From Actinomycetes bacterium (GTDB lineage: Bacteria; Actinomycetota; Actinomycetes; Nanopelagicales; Nanopelagicaceae), in contig BJFY01000002.1 in assembly GCA_014190155.1 (NCBI GenBank), positions 71,209 to 135,208 of the forward strand: a stretch of DNA of 64,000 bases, written 5' to 3'. Position numbers and translations under genes: made by a program. Positions 49,101-55,753 of this stretch are shown here, piece by piece. The notes under the pieces were generated by a model, which worked only from the letters and a program-made list of their open reading frames with translations, was not told the DNA's origin and searched no databases. Every line of letters begins with the position of its first letter. Positions within the stretch are counted from its first letter, which is position 1.

Positions 49101-49623
49101 CCAAGGAGTTGACGCCGGTAAGGAACGGTTGCGCTTTACCTTTCCAAGGCAGAGTCGAGATCGCAGACTCTGCTTAAGTGACTTCTTCAAGTCAAAGAAT
49201 TCGGGTGAGACCGATGTAGTGGGTTTTCACGTTGTTACTATGGGCCACTCAGTAAGCGTTGCAACTGGAAAACTTTTCGCAGAAAATCGGTATCGCGAAT
49301 ATCTTGAACTGCACGGGTTATCAGTGCAGTTAACCGAAGCGCTTGCCGAACACTGGCATGGCAGAATTCGCGAAGAATTGGGTTTTCGTGGCGAAGATGG
49401 CCAGACTCTCGCCGGAATCTTAGATCAAGAATATCGTGGATCGCGCTACAGCTTTGGTTATCCAGCCTGCCCAGATTTAGAGCAACAAATACAATTGTGC
49501 GAACTTCTAGAACCTGGCCGAATTGGCGTCGAACTTTCCGAAGAATTTCAACTGCATCCGGAACAATCAACATCTGCGATTATCGTGCATCATCCAGAAG
49601 CAAAATATTTCAATGCCACCTAA
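46117..49623 (+). CDS. metH: methionine synthase, cobalamin-dependent
   Basis: Methylates homocysteine using methyl-THF and cobalamin. All modules are present in 1168 residues: homocysteine domain (about 10-325) with the zinc cysteines in NCATGP and GGCCGTTPEH; pterin domain (about 350-610); B12 cap and binding domains with the axial His in GDVHDIGKN (about 743-751); and the reactivation domain (about 900-1168) with SYSFGYPACPDLE-like ending. An in-frame upstream ATG at 46060 lies inside the divergent PAC2 gene and is rejected. The organism must make or import cobalamin. It overlaps the HAD gene by 11 bases. Confidence 0.97.
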   Translation: MSALKPNKTAGTLRTALKHQVVIVDGAMGTMLQAANPTMADFQDYEGCNEILNITRPEIVAEIHQKYFEAGVDAVETNTFGANWANLAEYGIEDRIYELAFAGAQIARKVADNFSTTTSLRWVFGSLGPGTKLPTLGHTTYQKLKDAYALASQGLVDGGCDALLIETTQDLLQAKAAVNGARSVIDKTARDVLLIVQVTVETTGTMLLGSEINAALNALAPLGIDFIGLNCATGPTEMSEHLRALSKSATVGISCMPNAGLPILGPDGALYPLSPTELASALETFVEDYGVSLIGGCCGTTPEHLAAVSKLLSGRKITTRNPENEAGASSLYQFVPFRQDLTYMAIGERTNANGSRAFRDALLAEDWQECMEIARDQIRDGAHMLDLSVDYVGRDGVKDMKELASRLATSATLPIVLDSTEPAVIKAGLEHLGGRSVINSVNYEDGDGPDSRFARIMPIVKEHGASVIALTIDEEGQARSAEWKVRVARRLINDLNEIWDLPTCDIMIDCLTFPIATGQEETRKDAIETINAIRTLKSEFPDVQTTLGVSNVSFGLNPASRIVLNSVFLAEAVKAGLDSAIVHPSKITPISRIDPAHLEVALDLVYDRRKFDGDNCIYDPLQKFLELFEGVEVTNNRQTRAAELAALPLGERLSRRIIDGEKVGLEEDLTEALSEKIPPLSIINDYLLEGMKTVGELFGKGEMQLPFVLQSAEVMKNAVAILEPFMEKTDDAGRGTMLLATVKGDVHDIGKNLVDIILTNNGYTVVNIGIKQTITQIIEAAETNNVDVIGMSGLLVKSTVIMKENLLELESRKLSQKWPVILGGAALTRTFVEQDLALIFPGTVRYARDAFEGLKLMDTMMLIKRGDPDAKLPELKERRTRPAKILPTGADIDTNRSDVATNNPIPTPPFWGSRIVKGIALADYAGAIDERALFVGQWGLKGARGEYDLMVENEGRPRLRALMNEVQAQGWLNAAVVYGYFPCVSEGNDLIILHHQGVDAGKERLRFTFPRQSRDRRLCLSDFFKSKNSGETDVVGFHVVTMGHSVSVATGKLFAENRYREYLELHGLSVQLTEALAEHWHGRIREELGFRGEDGQTLAGILDQEYRGSRYSFGYPACPDLEQQIQLCELLEPGRIGVELSEEFQLHPEQSTSAIIVHHPEAKYFNAT

Positions 49624-50293
49624 AAATGTAACAACTTTTAAAGCAGTCCTTTGGGATATGGATGGCACCCTGATCAATTCGGAACCACTTTGGATAGAAG
49701 CTGAACAAGAAATAATGGCCACATTTAATACTAGTTGGGATGAAGCTGATCAAATCGCTTGTTTAGGCGGCCCAATGCCCCGCGTTGCTGAGTATATGGC
49801 TGATAAAACTAGCCACCAAGAAAATCCAAATTATTTTGCGACTAATTTAGTAACGCGAATGGAAATAAAATTAGCAGCGGGTGTTGCTTACGCCGATGGC
49901 GCAAAGGCACTTTTTGACGATTGTTTTGCGGCCAATATCCCAATGGCGTTGGTCACTGCAAGTTCTCGCTCGCTGGTAAATGCCGCAATAACTTCGATTG
50001 GATTTGAGCGATTTCGCACCACAATTTCTTGCGACGATGTTTCAGAAAGCAAACCTTCGCCAGAAGGCTATTGCAAGGCGGCTGAATCGCTAAGTGTCGA
50101 TATTCAAGAGTGTTTAATTCTGGAGGATTCTTTTGTGGGAATTACTGCAGCTATCGCTAGCGGTGCAGTAGTGATCGGAATTTCACATCTAAGAGAACTG
50201 CCTAGGAGTCCACGTTTGCATGTATTGCCATCTTTAATAGATATTGATGTTAAAAAACTGCAGGATATCTATAGAAGATTAGTTTTTGTTTAA
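49613..50293 (+). CDS. HAD family hydrolase, beta-phosphoglucomutase-like
   Basis: A phosphatase or phosphomutase of 226 residues. Motif I is LWDMDGTLINSEP (nucleophile Asp), motif II VTASSRS, motif III SKPSPEGY, and motif IV LEDSFVGITAA. The alpha-helical cap between motifs I and II is of type C1. Substrate unknown. The start overlaps the end of metH, as does this gene in many actinobacteria, so it is probably part of the metH transcript. Confidence 0.88.
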   Translation: MPPKNVTTFKAVLWDMDGTLINSEPLWIEAEQEIMATFNTSWDEADQIACLGGPMPRVAEYMADKTSHQENPNYFATNLVTRMEIKLAAGVAYADGAKALFDDCFAANIPMALVTASSRSLVNAAITSIGFERFRTTISCDDVSESKPSPEGYCKAAESLSVDIQECLILEDSFVGITAAIASGAVVIGISHLRELPRSPRLHVLPSLIDIDVKKLQDIYRRLVFV

Positions 50294-50302
50294 TAGTGAA
50301 GA

Positions 50303-50308
50303 TATGGT
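50303..50308 (+). promoter_or_regulatory. -10 box of trmI
   Basis: TATGGT, 6 bases, then ATG at 50315. It lies in the 21-base gap after the HAD gene. Confidence 0.5.
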
Positions 50309-50314
50309 GTCACC

Positions 50315-51175
50315 ATGAGCTTCAATCCATCTGGCCCATTTCGGGTTGGCGATCGCGTGCAATTAACCGACGAAAAAGGAAAGTTGTACTCAATCAATTT
50401 GGCGCTAGGCGGACAATTCCACACTCATAAAGGCTGGCTAGAACACGAAGCTTTAATTGGAGCGCCAGAAGGTTCTACATTTACCACAAATGCCGGAACG
50501 AAATATCAAGCCTTCCGACCGTTATTAACGGATTTCGTGCTTTCAATGCCAAGAGGTGCCACCATTGTTTATCCAAAAGACGCAGCGTTAATTCTTGGAT
50601 ATGCCGATATCTTTCCAGGCGCAAAAGTATTGGAAGCTGGGGCGGGTAGCGGTGCGCTAAGTATTTCGCTGCTTCGCGCGGTAGGTGCCAATGGCTCTCT
50701 GCGCTCATTCGAAAAGCGCGAGGATTTTGCAACCATCGCAGAAAAAAATGTAATTTCTTATTTTGGCGAAAAACCTAAACATTGGCAACTAACGATTGGC
50801 GCAGTGCAAGATTTAATAGATGGTTCAGATTACGATCGCGTGATTCTTGACATGTTAGCGCCATGGGAATGTGTCGAAATGGCCTATAAGGTAATGAAAC
50901 CAGGCGGCGTATTTGCCGCCTATGTCGCAACCACAACCCAATTATCAAAATTAGCCGAGGCGCTAAAGGCTGATGAACGTTTTACTGAACCCGAAAGTTT
51001 TGAGAGTTTAATTCGAGGCTGGCATCATGAAGGGCTCGCGGTCCGTCCACAGCACAAGATGAATGCTCACACTGGATTCATTATTTTTACACGCAAAGTT
51101 GCAGAAGGTACGACCGCGCTAAAACGGCGCCGCCGCCCCTCTAAAGGTGCATACGGCGCCGTTGACGACGAGTAA
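50315..51175 (+). CDS. trmI: tRNA (adenine-58-N1)-methyltransferase
   Basis: Methylates A58 in the T loop of tRNA. An N-terminal beta-barrel domain is followed by a SAM-dependent methyltransferase domain: YPKDAALILGYADIFPGAKVLEAGAGSGALS (in part, about residues 88-115), DRVILDMLAPWE as motif IV and HEGLAVRPQHKMNAHTGF near the C terminus. Length is 286 residues with a short basic tail. In actinobacteria this gene normally precedes the proteasome ATPase gene; here an FKBP gene is next, 3 bases away on the opposite strand. Confidence 0.94.
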   Translation: MSFNPSGPFRVGDRVQLTDEKGKLYSINLALGGQFHTHKGWLEHEALIGAPEGSTFTTNAGTKYQAFRPLLTDFVLSMPRGATIVYPKDAALILGYADIFPGAKVLEAGAGSGALSISLLRAVGANGSLRSFEKREDFATIAEKNVISYFGEKPKHWQLTIGAVQDLIDGSDYDRVILDMLAPWECVEMAYKVMKPGGVFAAYVATTTQLSKLAEALKADERFTEPESFESLIRGWHHEGLAVRPQHKMNAHTGFIIFTRKVAEGTTALKRRRRPSKGAYGAVDDE

Positions 51176-51178
51176 TTT

Positions 51179-51682
51179 TTAGCTAATCGCGATTACATCG
51201 ACCACGAAGATTAAGGTTTCGTTCGGTCCAATCGCACCACCACCTGCCTCGCCATAAGCTTTATCCGGCGGTAGAACTAACAATCGTCGACCCCCGGTTT
51301 TCATCCCCGGCATTCCTTCTTGCCATCCAGTTATAACTCCGCTCAATGGAAAGGTAGCTGGATCACCGCTCCAAGATGATTCAACAACTTTGCCAGTTGA
51401 CCAAGCCATTAAAACGTAATGAACGGTCAAAGTAGATGTTGCTAGAACCACATCACCGGTGCCCACGATCAAATCTTGAGTTTGCATAGCGTTAGGTGCG
51501 GATCCGGAAGGTGGCGTAATAATGGGTTCCGCACCAGCGGCGCCAGTAACTACTGGAAGCCCTGCTGCTGCATTGGTATTGCTCTGATTGTCATTCATAG
51601 TTTCAACTCCTCCGTCGGTGCTACATGCACTCAATGCAATAGAAATAATTAAAAGTAAAGGTAATGCTAAAAGCTTCTGCAT
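51179..51682 (-). CDS. secreted FKBP-type peptidyl-prolyl isomerase lipoprotein
   Basis: A 167-residue protein with an N-terminal signal ending in the lipobox LSAC (Cys20), a Ser/Asn/Ala-rich linker and an FKBP domain (about residues 70-167) with VHYVLMAWSTGKVVESSW, GWQEGMPGMKTGGRR and IPxDxAYG-like LPPDKAYGEAG. It would help fold exported proteins at the membrane surface. ATG at 51682 is preferred to TTG at 51688, with AGG 7 bases upstream. The gene is the only one left between trmI and pafB. Confidence 0.9.
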   Translation of the reverse strand: MQKLLALPLLLIISIALSACSTDGGVETMNDNQSNTNAAAGLPVVTGAAGAEPIITPPSGSAPNAMQTQDLIVGTGDVVLATSTLTVHYVLMAWSTGKVVESSWSGDPATFPLSGVITGWQEGMPGMKTGGRRLLVLPPDKAYGEAGGGAIGPNETLIFVVDVIAIS

Positions 51683-51747
51683 TTTCAACCTATCTTTCTG
51701 CGGTTTCTTCCAGGGTCAGAGCGTAAAGCAAATCCTAGCAAGGTCGG

Positions 51748-51753
51748 TAGCCT
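51748..51753 (+). promoter_or_regulatory. -10 box of pafB
   Basis: TAGCCT, 6 bases, then ATG at 51760. Confidence 0.55.
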
Positions 51754-51759
51754 TACCTC

Positions 51760-52707
51760 ATGCCTATTGAGAAAGCGGAACGTTTAATAAACCTCACAAT
51801 GGCATTATTGGCTGCCCAACGTTACATAAAAAAGAGTCAAATTTTCGCAGTCGTGGCTGGATATAGTGGAAGCGCCGAAGCTATGGAGCGAATGTTCGAA
51901 CGCGATAAGGATGATTTACGAAATCTGGGTATTGTCATTGAGGTGGGGGGATTAGATCCACTTTTCGATGATGAACCGGGTTATCGGATAAAGCAGAGTG
52001 AATATGCCCTTGCGTTAGAGAATTTAACTGCCGCAGAACTTTCCCTACTAGCAATCGCGGCTAAAACTTGGCAAGACGCAACCTTTTCCAATTCTGCGCA
52101 GAGTGCGCTTCGAAAGCTTCGCTCACTTGGAATCGAAAACGATGCGACCAATTATGTGGATGCACCATTTCATATAAAAATCAACGATTCAAATTTTGCA
52201 CTGCTATGGAGCGCCACCATTGCGGCACAAACTTTAATATTTGAATACCCAAACCAGTCAAACCAATTAGCGGAGCGCGAAATCCAACCGTATGGAATTG
52301 CGGCTTGGCGCGGCCAGTGGTATCTAGTTGGACGAGATATTGCAAAAAACGCGATACGTGTATTTAAAGTCGCGCGGATCGCTCCCGGATGCAAAGTGGG
52401 GGGCAAGGTTGGCGCTTTTAAACTACCGATAGATTTCGATATCTCGCACCATTTAGTAATGCTCCAAGACCCACCACAAATTCCAGTAATTCTGCACGTT
52501 CGTAAAGAGAGATGCCACGGATTGCGCCAGAAATCCAAAATAATTAGAAATGATGTGGAATGGGACGAACTCCAATTTATCGAAAATAACCGTCCTCAAA
52601 CCATTCAAGAGATCCTCTGGTACGGCCCAGATGTAGTTGTGATCTCACCCAAAGAATTGAAGATGTCCGTAGTGGCATCGTTACAAGAAATGGCAAAAAA
52701 TGGATAA
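51760..52707 (+). CDS. pafB: PafB, WYL-domain transcriptional activator subunit
   Basis: Half of the PafBC regulator that in mycobacteria activates RecA-independent DNA-damage genes. Length is 315 residues: an N-terminal winged HTH (about 1-65) with LINLTMALLAAQRYI, a linker, and a WYL domain (about 140-225) with WRGQWYLVGRD. The C-terminal WCX region follows. The pairing with pafC, overlapping by 8 bases, is intact. In most actinobacteria it lies downstream of pafA; that gene is not in this window. Confidence 0.92.
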   Translation: MPIEKAERLINLTMALLAAQRYIKKSQIFAVVAGYSGSAEAMERMFERDKDDLRNLGIVIEVGGLDPLFDDEPGYRIKQSEYALALENLTAAELSLLAIAAKTWQDATFSNSAQSALRKLRSLGIENDATNYVDAPFHIKINDSNFALLWSATIAAQTLIFEYPNQSNQLAEREIQPYGIAAWRGQWYLVGRDIAKNAIRVFKVARIAPGCKVGGKVGAFKLPIDFDISHHLVMLQDPPQIPVILHVRKERCHGLRQKSKIIRNDVEWDELQFIENNRPQTIQEILWYGPDVVVISPKELKMSVVASLQEMAKNG

Positions 52708-53623
52708 GCCACTTGCTCGGACCGCTAGATTATTAGATTTAATACCTTTTATTCTTTCGCACCAAGGGATTGCTATCATCGATTTAGCTAAGGAGTTTGG
52801 TGTTACTGAAAAAGAAATTTTGGCGGATTTAAACCTGATTTTCATGTGCGGGTTACCGCAATACACTGCGTTGGAGTTAATAGATCTATCCTTCGAACAC
52901 GGATTCGTAACAGTGCGAGAGCCACAAAATCTAGATAAACCAAGAAAACTTAGTAGCGAAGAACTTTCGATTCTTATAATGGGTTTAGATGTTATACAAA
53001 CTCAGATAACTGATCCGAGCAAGCAGCAAACCGCAAAAAATCTACAAACGAGGTTGAAACAACTAATAGAGAGCGCAACTGCGAACTCAATTCTTTATGC
53101 TGATGACCGACATCTGCCATATATAGATAATATAAATAGTGCGATGCGAAACCGCACTGCTCTAAATATTTCGTATTTGAATACCTCAAAAGATGAAATC
53201 ACCACCCGGAAAATTTTGCCTTTAGAAGTTTTTCAACAAGGAGATGAATTTCTGCTTTTAACTTGGTGCTATTTATCTAAGGCAAATCGCACTTTTGCAA
53301 TCGCTCGGATTTTAAGTTGCGACCAGGCTTCCGATACTTTTGCTGACTCTAATTCAGATACTGATTCACTTCTGTTAGCTACGGAGAGACGAGTCACGAT
53401 TAAATTCCAATACGATCGAGCCGCTTTATCTTTCATTGAGCATCTCCAAGATCGCGTAATCGAAATTGATCAAACCACAATGATTGCATCAGTTGAAGTT
53501 TGGGATAGTGAATGGATATTGCGGAATGTGCTTGCAAATGCTGGCCACATTAAGATTTTGGCTCCCGCGCAATTCGCCGCGGAAGTAGCCGCCCGAGCCA
53601 AAATTGCGCTTTCCAATTATTGA
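52700..53623 (+). CDS. pafC: PafC, WYL-domain transcriptional activator subunit
   Basis: Partner of PafB, 307 residues with the same order: HTH (about residues 8-65, DLIPFILSHQGIAIIDLAKEFGV in part), then a WYL domain (about 145-225). The WYL core is altered to LLTWCYL, as is usual in PafC. The effector of WYL domains is thought to be single-stranded nucleic acid or a nucleotide. The start overlaps pafB by 8 bases. A 115-base gap separates it from tatA. Confidence 0.92.
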   Translation: MDKPLARTARLLDLIPFILSHQGIAIIDLAKEFGVTEKEILADLNLIFMCGLPQYTALELIDLSFEHGFVTVREPQNLDKPRKLSSEELSILIMGLDVIQTQITDPSKQQTAKNLQTRLKQLIESATANSILYADDRHLPYIDNINSAMRNRTALNISYLNTSKDEITTRKILPLEVFQQGDEFLLLTWCYLSKANRTFAIARILSCDQASDTFADSNSDTDSLLLATERRVTIKFQYDRAALSFIEHLQDRVIEIDQTTMIASVEVWDSEWILRNVLANAGHIKILAPAQFAAEVAARAKIALSNY

Positions 53624-53624
53624 G

Positions 53625-53646
53625 GTCAAAACCGCCATTTTTTGAC
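53625..53646 (+). terminator. possible terminator hairpin after pafC
   Basis: GTCAAAA (53625-53631) can pair with TTTTGAC (53640-53646) directly after the pafC stop. The stem is AT-rich and not followed by its own U run, so it would be weak. Further downstream (53688-53725) other short pairings such as CGAAGG with CCTTTCG can be drawn; nothing else is recognised in this 115-base gap. Confidence 0.3.
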
Positions 53647-53738
53647 TTCACATTCCGAAATGTTGGTTTTTGGGGTAGCGTAAGCGCAGCCGTCGAAGGG
53701 ATTAAGCCTTTCGCATAGTGATAAGTAAAGGGTGGGCA

Positions 53739-53924
53739 ATGTTTCTTCGCGAACCATCACATATCTTGATTTTGCTTTTAGTCGTAATTGTACTTTTCGG
53801 AGCCAAACGTTTACCAGAATCAGCTCGGTCATTGGGTCGATCGCTCCGTATCTTTAAGAGCGAAGTTAAAGAGTTGAATAAGGATGAAGATAAAAAGGGT
53901 GACACTCCATCAGCTGAGAAGTAG
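53739..53924 (+). CDS. tatA: Sec-independent translocase subunit TatA
   Basis: Forms the pore component of the twin-arginine export system. A 61-residue protein with a membrane helix (about 6-22), the hinge FGAKRLPE, an amphipathic helix with [16 protein letters not shown], and an acidic/basic tail. ATG at 53739 is chosen because AAAGGGTGG supplies a ribosome-binding site 3-11 bases upstream and the helix position fits; the in-frame ATG at 53718 would add seven residues. tatC follows after 45 bases. Confidence 0.92.
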   Translation: MFLREPSHILILLLVVIVLFGAKRLPESARSLGRSLRIFKSEVKELNKDEDKKGDTPSAEK

Positions 53925-53969
53925 GCCTGCGCTAAGAAATACCAATTTAGGTAACGGAGCACATTAGCA

Positions 53970-54878
53970 ATGGCGTCATCTGCTGACGGCCGGATGCCGT
54001 TGTTAGAACATTTAAGAGAGTTTAGAAAACGAATAGTACAAGCAACGTTTTTCATTCTGGTTTTCTCGATTCTAGGTTGGATTCTCTATAACCCAATTAT
54101 TACAACGCTTTCGGAACCAGTATGCGATCTAAAAAAAGCGCAATTGGCCGGCGCAACCCAGTGCGGTTCGTTATATATAAATGGCGTTTTAGGGCCATTA
54201 AATTTACAAATTAAGGTAGCACTTTTAACTGGCATTATCTTGGCCGCACCATTTTGGATATATCAGCTTTGGGCTTTCGTAGCGCCCGGCTTACATAAGA
54301 AAGAACGTCGCTATTCAATTCTCTTCATCGTATGCGCAACCCCGTTTTTTGCGGGTGGCGCAACACTTGGTTATTTAATTTTACCTATGGCGATTAAAGT
54401 GCTTTTTGGGTTCACCCCAAATGCGCTATCCAATTTAGTAAAGTTTGATGATTATTTAGATTTTGTAATGCGCGTGATTTTGCTCTTCGGGATAGCATTT
54501 GAACTTCCAGTCTTTCTGGTTTCGCTTAGTTTGGCGGGGGTATTAACCGGTAAAAGTATCTTAAAACCCTGGCGATTAGCAGTTTTTGGAATCTGTCTTT
54601 TTACCGCAGCATTTACGCCAACTGGAGATCCGATAACTATGGGTCTACTGGCGCTACCGCTTATTATTTTTTACTTCGGAAGCGGCGGCATAGCTCTCTT
54701 GGTTGATAAAAAACGACGAAGCAACAAGCCGACAATCTCCGATGATGTCGCGTCTTTATTGGACAATGAACCAACTCCGCTAGCTGATTTAGAGTTTTCA
54801 GAGACCATAATTCCCATTTCTAAGGTTAAGAAGTCGGATGCGAAAAAGAAGTCGGTTGCGAAAAAGAGTAAAAAATGA
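53970..54878 (+). CDS. tatC: Sec-independent translocase subunit TatC
   Basis: The signal-peptide receptor of the Tat system with six membrane helices. N-terminal LLEHLREFRKRI and the conserved FTPTGDPITM near residue 215 are diagnostic. Length is 302 residues, including a C-terminal cytoplasmic tail of about 60 residues that ends in repeated Lys-rich units (KKSDAKKKS). GGAG lies 12 bases upstream of ATG. It overlaps the lipid kinase by 4 bases. Confidence 0.95.
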   Translation: MASSADGRMPLLEHLREFRKRIVQATFFILVFSILGWILYNPIITTLSEPVCDLKKAQLAGATQCGSLYINGVLGPLNLQIKVALLTGIILAAPFWIYQLWAFVAPGLHKKERRYSILFIVCATPFFAGGATLGYLILPMAIKVLFGFTPNALSNLVKFDDYLDFVMRVILLFGIAFELPVFLVSLSLAGVLTGKSILKPWRLAVFGICLFTAAFTPTGDPITMGLLALPLIIFYFGSGGIALLVDKKRRSNKPTISDDVASLLDNEPTPLADLEFSETIIPISKVKKSDAKKKSVAKKSKK

Positions 54879-55753
54879 AACGTACGCTCCTAGTTATTAA
54901 CCCCGCCTCGGGCGGAGGCAAAGGAAAAAAAATAGGAGCCCACACATCTCAATTGCTGCATAGCCGAAATCTCAAATTTCATCAAATCCTCGAAAATTCT
55001 GCGGCCGCAACTAATCATTCGCTAAATACAGAACTAAACAAAGGCGATATCGAACGAGTAATTTTAGTTGGTGGTGATGGCGCCGTGCACTTAGCCATTC
55101 AAAAATTAGCCCTATCCAAGATTCCTTTAATAGTAATTCCAGCAGGCACCGGAAATGATTTTGTGCGCACTCTAAATTTTCCATTGAATAACCCCGCTGA
55201 GATATTGATTCACTCTTTCTCCAAGCCAGCCGAAGCAGTCGATCTTGGCTTTGCAGGAGAAGAATATTTTGTTGATGTTTTGAGTACAGGTTTTGATTCC
55301 ATGGTTAACGAACGCGCTAACCGTATTAAATTTATACGTGGACCAATGAAATATAATGTTGCAATCGCGCTGGAATTACCGATTTTTAAACCGAGAGAGT
55401 ATAAATTCACTTTAGATGGAGAGTTGCTGAAATCAAAAGCGATGCTGATTGCGGTTGCAAATGGCAGTTCTTACGGTGGCGGTATGCAAGTTTGCCCAAA
55501 AGCCTCCATAACCGATGGGCTTTTTGATGTGATGATCCTGGCACCCGTTTCTAAAATTGAATTCCTCAAAGTCTTTCCTAAAGTTTTTTCTGGCAAACAC
55601 ATAACTCACCCAGCGGTCACAATCCGGCGTTGCCGTGAGATTACAATCGAAGCCAATGCAATTGCTTATGGCGATGGCGAACGGATGGGCCCGTTGCCGA
55701 TAACCGCAAAAGTTGTGCCAAAGGCTTTACTTACATGGCATCGAAACTTTTAA
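54875..55753 (+). CDS. diacylglycerol kinase family lipid kinase
   Basis: Phosphorylates diacylglycerol or a related lipid at the membrane. NPASGGGKGKK (about residues 8-18), the GGDG motif in VGGDGAVHLA (about 66-75) and PAGTGNDFVRTL (about 89-100) define the DAGK catalytic family. GGGMQVCPKASITDG lies near 205. Length is 292 residues. Head group specificity cannot be read from sequence. It sits between tatC and helY as in other actinobacteria. Confidence 0.9.
   Translation: MKRTLLVINPASGGGKGKKIGAHTSQLLHSRNLKFHQILENSAAATNHSLNTELNKGDIERVILVGGDGAVHLAIQKLALSKIPLIVIPAGTGNDFVRTLNFPLNNPAEILIHSFSKPAEAVDLGFAGEEYFVDVLSTGFDSMVNERANRIKFIRGPMKYNVAIALELPIFKPREYKFTLDGELLKSKAMLIAVANGSSYGGGMQVCPKASITDGLFDVMILAPVSKIEFLKVFPKVFSGKHITHPAVTIRRCREITIEANAIAYGDGERMGPLPITAKVVPKALLTWHRNF

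Noticed and set aside
53647-53738. Regulatory RNA in the pafC-tatA gap
   Set aside because: Only short imperfect pairings can be drawn and no known element is recognised; the gap is not GC-rich like the permease leader.
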